From: Fulvia fulva
Taxonomy: Eukaryota; Ascomycota; Dothideomycetes; Mycosphaerellales; Mycosphaerellaceae
Length of the DNA: 64,000 bases
Reading direction: 5' to 3'
Assembly (NCBI RefSeq): GCF_020509005.1
Contig: NC_063015.1
Span: 3,968,001-4,032,000 of the forward strand
Positions 1 to 10,960 of this stretch are shown here, one piece after another (position 1 is the first letter of the stretch; every line of letters begins with the position of its first letter). A model generated the notes under the pieces. It was given only the letters and a program-made list of their open reading frames with translations. It had not been told where the DNA came from and did not search any database. Both the position numbers and the translations under genes were made by a program.

Positions 1-1439
1 ATACTACCGGGTATATACTTAAACCCCCCCCTTATTAACTACTAAAATATAGACGACTAACTACCCTAGTAAGTAAGGGCGCGCCTAGTAACCTTAGGAT
101 AGCTTACGCGTAGGTATATATATTTACTAGTCCGCGGGCCGTAAAATATATACTAAGATCCTAAAAGATAATAAATCTGAAATTTTTAGATTTCCGTATT
201 TTGCCTTATAGAGAGATTCTTCGTAAATCCTAGCTTCCTACTAAGGTCGCCTCCTAACTATATATATCTTAGTAGTACCCCTATATACCCCCGCTACGTA
301 ATTGACCGTTAAAGGTTAACGAGATTCGACGCGCAAATTTCAGGGTCTAAAGGGGGCCCTTAGCTCGTTAATAGTACGCGATCGGATCGAAATAGGATAA
401 ACCGAACGCGAGGTTAATAGCGGAGAGGATAGCTAACCGCCGGGAAGAGGAGGAAAGTCGGTCGGTAAGGATCGTATTAGTACTAAGACACTATAGCGTA
501 ACTCTCTTAGTAGAGGGGGCTTCTAAGACACTACGGCTCTCTTAGAATAAACAGTTAGTCGATACGAACGCGATGTCCGGAGAGCGACTCTTCTTAGTAA
601 GCTCGCCTACTTATCTAAGGTATTAGTATAGGCTCCCTAACTTAGAGTCTAATAGTACCTTACTAGGCTCTTTTACGTCTTATATACACCTATAGTACGG
701 CTATAGCTTCCTATATAAGGCGGGTACGGCCTCTAGTCTGCCTTCCTTTTATTCTAAAGAGGAATAACTCTAATACGACTTTATCGAGGGTAAAACACCG
801 AGTTACTAACTCGGGCTTATAACCTATTGAATAGGTACGAGTTACGTAGTAGTAGAAGACGGCGGATTATATAAAAGACGAAGAAGGACCTAATAGGATA
901 GCGTATATCTTTATATAGTATTAGATCCCTATTTATAGTTCGTATATTTACTTAGAGAGAGAGCGGAACATTGACGAGGACTATTTATTTAATAGCCCTT
1001 ATTAAGGCGAGTAATCTACTTAAGTAGTAGCGACCCGCCTACGCTAGCGGTGGCGTAATCGTAGTATAAAGAACCCTAAAACTAAGGTTCTGTTCCCCTA
1101 ACGGTAGACCCTAGAGTTACGGAGTTACGGAGGATAACTACCTAATTAGGAAGCGCGACCTCACCCCGAATAGTAGCGAAGGATAGTAACTAACGAGAGC
1201 TATAGCCTTACGAATATTCTATACTAAGAGCTAAACCGGAGAACAAACTAAGGAAAAACCTAGAATATAAGCTAAGGCCTACTATATAGAAAGTGGAGGC
1301 TAACGACAAACAATATAGCGTAGACGACCCTATATACGGAGGCGGAAAACTTACTAGATAATAACGAATACCTAGCCCGGGTATATAAGAACACTATAGT
1401 ATAGCTACTAGGAGTGCTAAAAGCGCTATTATACTAAAT
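1..1439. repeat. RIP-mutated repeat DNA, element not identified
   Basis: CpA and TpG are almost absent while TpA is very frequent and CpG remains, the pattern left by repeat-induced point mutation. No open frame survives. I could not match this stretch to a protein domain. It may be the 5' part of the LINE that is recognisable from about 1,440, or an unrelated older repeat. Confidence 0.6.
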
Positions 1440-3611
1440 CCTAAAGACAATCTAATAAGTAATATAGAAGGTAGCCTAGAGACTAACTATATAGGCAATA
1501 GTAGTGGTAGGTAAGAATTAACTCCCTACGAAGGTAAGTAATACGGTACGCCTATATATTACTTATCCGGCGGACAAACAAGAAATCGTAGCCCTAATAA
1601 GTAAGGAGATTGTCGATAGAATCGGCTAAAAGGAGGTAGTTAGAGCGAAGGTAGAGGCAATAGGCGTAGTAAGACTCTTTACCGTATAAGAGTCTAATAG
1701 ACGAAAGCTAGAGACCTATAAGGAGTAGACTACTAAAGTTACGAAGTCGGTAGGAGTCTCCTACTAATAGTATACCGTTATTGCCTACGGGGTCCCTAGG
1801 ATATTTAAGGTCGAAGACCTTCCCTACCTCCAAGTATAGAACTAGAACATATCCCTAGGAGTACGACTAACGAAGGCGGTATAGTTATATAAGACAGTAG
1901 ACCGAGAGAAGACGTATTTATCGCTTATTATCTAGGTAGAGATAGCGGAACAAGCTAACTAGATACTAGATAATAGGCTATTCTAGAACTACGAGAGAAT
2001 AGATACGCAGATCTATTAGAGTAGCTATAGGGTACTATAATGCTTCTAATATAAATAGTACGGTCATATAGCCCTAAAATACGGAGAGAAGACCCTAAGG
2101 TGTCCTTACTACGTAGGCCTATACTAGGGAAGGGAATGCCTAAAAAAGGATAGTAGGTATATATACTATAGTAGAAGGCACCTAGCGTATTCAAACTAAT
2201 ACCTAGCTAGAATAGTAGTATAAGAACGAGCGAGACAAGTAAGGATCTCTATACTAGCTAGGTACCCCTAACGATAGTAGGAGGGACCTACCGTATATAA
2301 GGACTTCGAGCCGAGTAAGAGTAAGAGGGTAGAAGAGACGAATAAGGGAACCTAACCTTAAACGTATCTACCTCCCGGTAGGCCTCGATACCTTAACCGG
2401 GCTACTAACAAACTAGGCTAAATACGAATCTTTAGGGCGCCCTAGCGGCCCTAGGGCTAGCCGGATAGCGGGATAGAGGTTCAGGAGATATAGTAGGTTA
2501 GTACGGAAATAGACGTTACTAATAATAAAAAATACTATACGAAGACATTACTATCGTATAGTATAACGTAAACAAAAGTAGGGATAAGGTATAGCGCTAC
2601 TTTCTATAAGAGCTAGACCCGCTACGGTACTACGTTATTACGGTATAGGAACTATAGATCAACCTCTACGTAGGACTCCTAGCTACTTATAATAACTAGA
2701 GATACTATACCGTAATCGCGGGCTAACTAGGCGTTATCCCGAGGATATATATATATATATAAGTAAGACTATAGACCTTAAGTCGTAGAAGGTTATACTA
2801 CCGTAGTAGGGCAACCTAGGAGACATAATATTAATCTAGATCGATACGACATAAGGCTCTATCTAGATCTATAACGTTTATAACCCGCTACCGCGGGGTC
2901 GGACGAGTAGGGAACTAGGAACCCTCGCCTACCTAGAGCGGACCCTAAGCTAAGATACGAAGTAAGTACTCCTCGGCGACTTTAACCTCTACTACCTATA
3001 GTAGGGACTCGAATTCACTCCCCCGTACGCGTTTCTAGGGGGAAAGCTACTAGATATAACCGTACGCTACGGAATAGCCTTAGTAATACTAAAGGGAACA
3101 GAGACGTAGAAGGCTCGTATAAGTATAAGTATAATCGACCTATACTTTCTATTACGAGAACTTAAAGAGAGACTAGTCTAATACCGACCGAACTACGCGC
3201 TAGAGGCCTCCTTAGACTATATCCCTATTCAAACGACGCTAGGGGTAAAGGCGATAGAGGAGCTAGTAAGCGAACTACGCCGTAACTAGAAGAAGGTACG
3301 CTAGGACGATATAAGAGGCTTCCTAATAGCGAACCTACTATAGTATAGAGAACTCGAGACGATAGCTTAGCTAGATTAAGTAGCGGAATAGATTACCTCG
3401 GTTATATAGTAAGTAGCGGAACAATATACGCCGTTACTCCGGCCGTTAATATAGTAGAAGGCCTTCTAGACCCCTAAATACTCTATAAAGGTAAAGGAGG
3501 CTAGAAGGGTAAGGCGATAGTAGACGAAGGAGTATACCTAAGAGACGTAGGAGTAATACTATCGCGCGATATAAGAGAAGAAGGTATAGATAAGACGTAA
3601 TAAGCTATAGG
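1440..3611 (+). mobile_element. Tad1-like LINE, 5' part (ORF1 and endonuclease), RIP-mutated
   Basis: Translation of the + strand through many stops shows a LINE ORF1: the phrase VIAYGVPRIFKVEDL near 1,770-1,820, then a degraded pair of CCHC zinc knuckles at about 2,038-2,150 (YGHIALKYG, RCPYY) in which most cysteines have become Tyr or stop. Further on, an AP-type endonuclease of the Tad1/I group is readable: NVYNPLPRG near 2,875, GDFNLYYLYWG near 2,977-3,010 (family form GDFNLHHxxW) and LLDITVRYGIA near 3,050. The element is cut at 3,611 by the gypsy insertion and continues at 10,961. The inner ATAGG (3,607-3,611) is one copy of that insertion's target duplication. It is non-functional. Confidence 0.85.
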
Positions 3612-3805
3612 TATTACGGCCGCTCCGTAAGTGAAGGATGAGCAAATGGGCACGTGACCTCAGATCACGTAACGCTCGGCCCGAAGCCGACCCGTAACAC
3701 CTCGGCCCTTAAGTATAGGCCTCGACCTTAGAACCTACTTCTCTCTTTAGCTATCGACTTTATTAATACTACACCCCTATACTCTCGTACTATAGCCTCG
3801 TAACA
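3612..3805 (+). repeat. 5' LTR of the gypsy element
   Basis: It begins TATTACGGCC (ancestrally TGTTACG) and ends CGTAACA, giving the TG...CA inverted ends of an LTR. It pairs with 10,767-10,960 over the whole 194 bp with a handful of differences, mostly transitions. It holds clearly more CpA and TpG than the interior, especially at 3,630-3,680. Confidence 0.95.
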
Positions 3806-3839
3806 CTTTGATAGCTTATTAATAAGGACGCTACTACAT

Positions 3840-5720
3840 TTAGCGCCGCTTAGCTTAAAAAATCGCAATAACGCGACTCCTTAAAATCCCCGACTCGTAC
3901 TAGCTTAGAAACGTAGTACTCTCTCTCTCTCCCTCCTAGTAAAGACGCTAGAAGGGCGTACTATACTTATAGTATAGCGAGACCGTAGGGCACCGGCCCT
4001 AGCGGCGGCGCGAATACTTAACGTATTGTACGCTATACGCGACTAACTCGAAACTTAGAACTCTTTACGCGAGCCGATTAGTATACCTAGTCCGATAACT
4101 CCGTCCTACTAGATCCCTATACTAAGTACGCTAATACGGAGCGCGCGATTCTCGACTAGCTTCTAGAAGAGGAGGAAGGTAACGAGATATAGCTCGAAAT
4201 CCTCGATACTCTTAACCTTACTACGTTATTATACGAGGGCGACATTATTAAGTATAAGAGCGACGATAGGTCCTACGATAATACTCGAAAAGACTTCGCC
4301 GTTGACTTTATAGACGCCTAGGGTCGCGGTAGTACCTAGCGTATCCTACTCGAGTAGCTACGTATACTCGACTCGACCTAGCTTTATAATTACGTTAAGA
4401 ATTAACTAGAAGCTATCTTATACGTACTTCGTAAGCTCGAAGCCGATCATCGCTAAGCTATCCTAGATAGGGCGGCGTTATATAAGGCTAACGAGCTGAA
4501 CAAGAAGAAGTTTAAGGATATATATACCGAGTTATAATATACTACGAAGTATAAGTAGGAATATAAGTAAGACCTCGAATAAGTAAACGAGGACTTAAGT
4601 AAGGTAAAGTAGGACGTAACAAAGTATAGGAAGTAGGCTGACGAATAGTATAATTATACTAAGTCTACTAAGAAGGAAGTTAGTATACTTAAGGCTAAGG
4701 TAGCCGAACTCGATAGCCTCGTACCTAATAAGACCGTACCTACTACTATAGACGTAGTAGGGCTATAATAGAAGATTTAGACGCTCTAGTAGGAACTCGA
4801 GGAGGCTAAGCGTAGCCGTACTACCGAGAAACTAAAGGAACGTAGTGCTCGTTCCCTCTCCGAGTTACGACGCCGCCGCGGTAATAAGCCCGCTAATAAG
4901 CCTACTAATACGCCCGCCGATAAGCCTGTCGATAAGGGGACTAAGAAGTAGCCTACCGCCCGTAAGCACCGTAAGTAGCGCGTCTACGACTTATCTAATC
5001 TAGATTTATCCGACTTATCCTCCGACTCTAATTCCGACGTCGATCTACCTCCGTATAAGAGTAAGGGTAAGAAGAAGGATAAGAAGAAGAGTAAGGAACT
5101 AGTTATTATTAAGGAGGACTACGAGATAGTAGATACTAGCGTCGACGTAGTCCGCTATAATCTTACTATATCTAAGGACTTTAAGACTAGTAGCCGCGTC
5201 GACATACCGAAGCCTAAGTTCTCTAGTAAGGACTATAGTAAGGACTCCCTAAGCCTCGACGAGTAGACTATATAACTTAGTAATAAGTTCGCCGTCTCGA
5301 CTTTTAAAGACGTACTATCCGCCCTCCGCTTCGTTTAAGAATATACTACCGGATTAGTATAGTAGATGCTTCGAAACTATATTCTATAGAAGATCCTTAT
5401 CGGAAAGTATATAGTTAGTAAGCCCTTTAAGTCCGTATAGAAAGCCCTTAAGTTCCTTAACCGTAACTTCGGCGACTATAACCCCGAAGGCACGGTACGT
5501 AACAATATAGACGCTCTAAAGATAGGAATTAGATAAGTTCTCTCTATTCTACGCTAAGTACTAGAAGGAACGCGCTCGCCTACCGCTAGCTTTAAGCCGT
5601 AGGTAGGAAGCTCTTAAGCTAAAGAAGAAGCTTAGCTTTAAGTACCGTAGCCGTCTTATAGGACTTACGGAATTCAAGACAGTCGAGGGCCTAGCTTCGT
5701 AATGCTATCGCCTAGAGAGC
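3840..5720 (+). pseudogene. gypsy gag remnant
   Basis: Stop-riddled + strand reading of lysine-, arginine- and glutamate-rich sequence, including long stretches of charged helix-like residues at about 4,480-4,720 and basic runs such as KSKGKKKDKKK near 5,060. This fits a capsid-like gag upstream of pol. No zinc knuckle was identified with confidence. The limits are approximate. Confidence 0.6.
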
Positions 5721-6199
5721 GAGATAGCTTAGCTCGACATCGACCTGCCTTAAAAGGTTAACAATAATAAGGACAATAAGAAGCTATCTAGCGGTAAGCC
5801 TCCGGGCGCGACGCTAGGTATAACTACGCCTACTATCGGCTAGGTAATACCGCTAGCGATTCCCGCTAATACTAGTATACCGCTTAGTCGCTTACTATAT
5901 ACTAACTAGGCCTTACTTCTATAGAAGGACCGGCCTAAGCAATATAAGAACCTCGTACTACTTACCTAAGATTAGCGTACCTAGATTATTATAAGCGGTA
6001 GCTACCTACGGTACCGCGGTACCGGACACGCCTTAGGAGTAGCTAGCTATCTACTCGACCCCTACGAGCGCCTAAAGCGAAAGACCGCTAACAATAGTCT
6101 AACCGCTATAGTAGTAGTACTACCGGCGGAAAACGTCTAGACTATTATCTAAGCGTAATAGATAATAGTCCAATATAGGAAGTATTATATTAGTATAAG

Positions 6200-9100
6200 T
6201 ACTATTACTTACCTTACGAACACAAACACGAATATAAACATTACGGTATAAGAATAGTATAGGCATTTTCCTTATAAGCCCGTCCGAACACGCCCTCTAT
6301 AGAAGTAGATAAAGGACCCGAAGTCTCGTATTACTTTATAGTAGAGGGTAGGGCAAATAGACATTATATATATACCTTTCTCGATAACGGTACTAACTCT
6401 AAACTCGTAAACACTTCCTACGCGCAAAAACATAACTTCTATTTATATAATATTGAACCTTTTACTCTCGGACTAGGGGACGGCTCGTAAGCCCCTACTA
6501 TTATTTCAAAAGTAATAAATATCGAGCTTAACCTATAGGGCTATACCGAAATTGTAAAGTGTCTAGTTACCGACACTTACTACGACATCGTATTAGGCTT
6601 AGGTTAGTACGTAAAACATAGCCCTTATAAGGACTAGAAGCGACATAGAATCACATTTAACAATACTAGCTACCGTAGCTACTCCCTTTACTAGAATATT
6701 ATGCTACCTATAGTCTTACCTCCTACCGAAACACTAGTAACCCCTCTATTATACTATAATAGCCTTGAACGACTAGACATCTCCGCTATACCGGTCTCTT
6801 AACCTATCGAAGTAGTTAGCGTAGAGCGTGTTAGGTACTATACAAGTAAAGGCGATATTAAGTAAATTAGCCTCTACGGACTCCGTAAGCTATCTCGTAT
6901 AAAGGGGGCTGAAGTCTATACGACATAGATTAACCCGCGCGAGACTTACGCTAGTAAGAGCGTAGCTAACCCCGTAACTATATAAGCATTAGGCCTATAT
7001 ACTATAATAGTACGAAAAGTTATAGGTAGTAAAGCTACCTTCGCCTACGCTATATACGTCGAAGATTCCTATTACCGTATACTACGATACTACTAAGAGT
7101 ACTAGGCGGAAGTGTACGCTATAAGCGTAGTAGATTACGATGTCTTTATAGAGAAGTTATATAGGAAGGAGAAGGAAGCCGATATAGCGAAGTTGCTAGT
7201 CTACTACTAGTATAGAAAGGACCTCTTCTTAAAAGTAGAATTAAGTAAGCTACCTCCGTATCGGCTAGGCTTAGATTACGAGATCAAGCTGAAGTAGGAT
7301 ACTAGACTACCTTTCAAACGCCTATATCTAATATCTAATAAAGAGTCTAAGGTAGTAAAAGCTTAGGTCGACGACTAGCTCGAGAAAGGTAATATCTAGC
7401 GTAGTAATTTACCGGCCGCTTCGCTAGTCATTATTATATATAAACCGGGCGGCGGTCTACGAGTATATATTGACTACCGAGCTTTAAATACTATTATAGT
7501 CAAGTCTAGGTACCCTATTCCGCTTATCTAAGACACCCTAAACCGGATTAGTAGGAAGAAGTACTTTACTAAGCTCGACGTTATCGCCGTATTTAATCGC
7601 CTACGTATTATAGAGGGCGATGAATAGAAGACTGCCTTCATAATACGGTATAGGTAGTTCGAATACTTAGTTATGCCATTTGGATTATATAATGCCCCTA
7701 GTACGTTCTAGTTATATATTAACGATACCCTACGAGAGTCCCTTAATAACTTTACCTCCGCGTACCTTAATAACGCTCTGATCTTTAGCGATACTCTCGA
7801 GGAGCATATCGAGTATATAGACAAGGTGATAGCTAAGCTTTAGGAGGCCGGCCTCTAGCTTAACATCGATAAGTACGAGTTCTACGTCTAGGAGACTAAG
7901 TACCTAGGCCTTATTATTAGTACTAATAGGATCAAGATAGATAAGGAAAAGATCGCTACGTTTTAGGAATAGGAGACCCCTCGTAACCTAACGGACATCT
8001 TGTTATTTCTAGGATTCTATAAATTCTATCGTAGGTTCATTTATAACTACTTAGGTATCGCGTATCCTATAACATAACTTACTAAGAAGGACGTACCTTA
8101 GCTATAGGATGATATCTATTAGTAAGCCTTCGACCGTATAAAGCAAGCCTTTATAGAAGATAATATCGTACTCGCGTATTTCGTAGCTAGTAGAGAAACT
8201 AAACTTAAAACGGACGTATCGGATTTCGTTACGGCTACTATTATATCGTAAAAGGGTAATTATAGTATTTAGCGCCCGGTTATATTTATGTTAAAGAAGA
8301 TGTTACTATAGGAATATAACTATAACATCTATAATAAGGAGTTACTCGCTATCGTTAAGGCGTTCGAGGAGTAGAAACCGGAGCTTATATCTAGGGATAT
8401 CGACGGCGATAAGACCGACTTCGAGCACCTTACCGACGAGAGCGGTAAGCCTATCCTTGTATACTCTAATTATAAGAACCTAGAATAGTTTATAAGTACG
8501 AAGGTACTAAACCGCCGGTAGGTACGCTAGTCTAAATTCTTATTACAGTTCTACTTTAAGATTATATATATCCCTAGTAAAAGTAATATTAAGCCCGATA
8601 CGCTTACTCGTCGTCCGTAAGATATTCTAACTAGTAATTACGACCTACGGCGATAGCACTAAGAATAAACGCTACTACCTAAACATCGCTTCCTTAAAAT
8701 CTTACCGATAGAAATTCGCCCCGGGCGACAAGTTAATGACCTAATAATAGAAGTACGTATAGCCTACGGTGAACTAGAGATATAGTAAGCGTTACGGTAG
8801 CTAGATACCGGAGAACTATATTAGCTCCTAAGGCGACACCGTATAGACGATACTAATGCCGTAGCCGTAGGCGGATTGATATATATTAAGAATAGATACG
8901 GCGGCTATAACGTTTTTGTTCCGGATATACCTGGTCTACGCTTTAAGGTGTTCTAGGCTTACTATAGTATACCTTCCGCTAGCTACCCGGGACGAGCGAA
9001 GACCTACGAGCTTATTACTAGAGACTTCGTCTAGCCTAGTCTATTATAATACGTCCGTAATAAGATCTTTAAGTACTATAAATACCGCTTATCGAAACCC

Positions 9101-10260
9101 TCGTAGACGTAATACCCTAGGCTACTAAAACTACTACTAATTCCCTTTAAGCTCTAGGATAAGATCGTAATAGACTTCGTAGTTAGCTTACTAGAAAGTA
9201 CGGGTAGCTACGACGGTATAATATATACGGATGTTTTGACTATTACTAACCGTACGGGTAAGGGCTCTTATATAATCCTAGTAAAGGAGATAACCGTAGA
9301 ATATATTACGTATATCTTCGTACGGGACTACTACCGTCTCTACGGCCTATCTCTATCGATTATAACTAATAGGGGCAGCTAATAGCTTTCTACTTTCTAG
9401 CGTAGGCTCTACGAGCTCGTCGGCGTAGATTATAAACTATCTACCGCCTTCTATCCTAAAACGGACGGCTAATCGGAGAATACGAATAAGGAGATAAAAA
9501 GTACCTCCGTACCTTTACTAACTACGCTTAGAACGATTAGGTAGATTAGCTACTACTTACTAAATTTGTAAAGAATAACTATATTACCGAAGCTATAGGT
9601 GTTTCGCTATTCTTTGCCGAGCGTAGCCGTAATCCGCGTACTAGTAACTTTAATAGTAACTTGCCGAGGCGCCTTATACCTACTAAGTAACGTATTAGTA
9701 CTAAGAAAGCGGAGCGCTTCGTATAGTAGATAAAGGACTTCTACAAGTACCTATACGAGTATCTCCGTTATACTTAAGCCCTATAAGCTAATAATATAAA
9801 CATATACCGTACCGTACCGCCTAGATACTAGAAAGGCGACCGCGTCTATATTAATACTAAGAACTAGAAGTCATCGCGACTATCTAAGAAGCTCGACGTA
9901 AAGTAGTACGGACCGGTCACTATTACCGCTATACTAGGACAGAACGTATATAGAGTCAACCTTAACGAGACCCGTATACGAGTATATAACTCGTTCTACG
10001 TAAACCTTCTACGACCGGCGGATCCCGAGGATAATATACGTCCCCCGCTAATTAAGGTTATAGATAATATAGGCAATACGTTCAAAACGTAGGAGATTAA
10101 GCGTATTCTAGATTTAAAGCCGAAGGGTAGAGGCATTACTATACTAGTAAAGTAGTAGGGATATTTAGATAGTAAGTCTACTTAGGAGCCCGCGGGCGTA
10201 AAATATAAAGATGTACCGAAGGCAGTTATAGACTTCTAGTATAATAACCTAGCGAAGTCT
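6200..10260 (+). pseudogene. gypsy pol remnant (protease-RT-RNase H-integrase-chromodomain)
   Basis: Protease tail: YYDIVLGL near 6,580. Reverse transcriptase: [10 protein letters not shown] near 7,460, KSRYPIPLI, then FEYLVMPFGLYNAPSTF near 7,660-7,710. The catalytic YxDD box has become YLNN (7,763-7,774), both aspartates changed to Asn, then LIFS. RNase H and a zinc-type integrase follow (about 8,190-9,700). The integrase C-terminus reads YGPFTITAILGQNVYRVNL near 9,910-9,965, and a chromodomain near 10,090-10,200 reads EIKRILDLKPKGRG then GYLDSKST. Numerous TAG/TAA codons and the lost aspartates make it inactive. Confidence 0.9.
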
Positions 10261-10766
10261 ATACCGGTCAACTTTTATCCGCTACCTAGTTAGATCCCGA
10301 ATAAAACGTTACGCGATATAAGACCTAAAGTAGATATATATAGTATAGATCTAGTACCTTAGGTAACTAGAGTCGTACGACCTCCCTTTAACGGTACTAG
10401 TGCTATAGCTCTTTATATTAGTAACTATACGCCTTCTAATATTACTATAGGCAATATTAAAGGGGTTTCGGTACCTACTTCTAGTAAGTTATTAAGCGAG
10501 AGTACTAGCTCGACTATACCTTTATACGCTCGTATAGGCCAAGTTGACTACCCGCCGGTATAGTAGGAGGGCGTAAGTAATATAAAGGCTTACGGTAAGC
10601 TAATAGATATAACGAGGGATATATTGATAGAGGATATAATTAAGACGGCCTAGATAGAGCTACTCGATAAGACGGACGGTATAGAGGATAACAAAGCCTT
10701 TATATATATACTAAGGAAGATTCAAGGACATACGCTTCGAGACGAAGGTATTTTAAGGGGGGGTAG

Positions 10767-10960
10767 TATTACGGCCGCTCTATAAGTAAAGGATGAGCAA
10801 ATGGGCACGTGACCTCAGATCACGTGACGCTCGGCCCGAAGCCGACCCGTAACACCTCGGCTCTTAAGTATAGGCCTCGACCTTAGAACCTACTTCTCTC
10901 TTTAGCTATCGACTTTGTTAATACTACACCCCTACACTCTCGTACTATAGCCTCGTAACA
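10767..10960 (+). repeat. 3' LTR of the gypsy element
   Basis: 194-bp partner of the LTR at 3,612-3,805, ending CGTAACA and followed by the second ATAGG target copy. The preceding purine run AAGGGGGGG is the expected plus-strand primer site. Confidence 0.95.
10806..10826. promoter_or_regulatory. Inverted CACGTG pair in the gypsy LTR
   Basis: CACGTGA and TCACGTG face each other around a 7-bp spacer. CACGTG is the E-box bound by bHLH factors in fungi. The same arrangement is in the 5' LTR at about 3,651-3,671, where the right arm is mutated to CACGTA. An LTR promoter role is inferred. Confidence 0.4.

Larger units (their letters stand above)
3612..10960 (+). mobile_element. Ty3/gypsy chromovirus, full length with both LTRs, RIP-mutated
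   Basis: Two 194-bp LTRs (3,612-3,805 and 10,767-10,960) flank a 6.96-kb interior. The direct repeat ATAGG at 3,607-3,611 and 10,961-10,965 is a perfect 5-bp target-site duplication, so the ends are exact. A polypurine tract lies just before the 3' LTR (10,755-10,763). The interior reads in the order gag, protease, reverse transcriptase, RNase H, integrase, chromodomain, which is the Ty3/gypsy order; the chromodomain marks the chromovirus branch. Every domain contains stops. The insertion site is inside ORF2 of a Tad1-like LINE, between endonuclease and reverse transcriptase, so this element is younger than the LINE copy. Confidence 0.95.

Noticed and set aside
1955..2194. 79-codon minus-strand frame in the RIP island
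   Set aside because: Antisense to the LINE ORF1 zinc-knuckle region; Tyr/Ser/Ile-rich because of TpA enrichment. A shadow frame.
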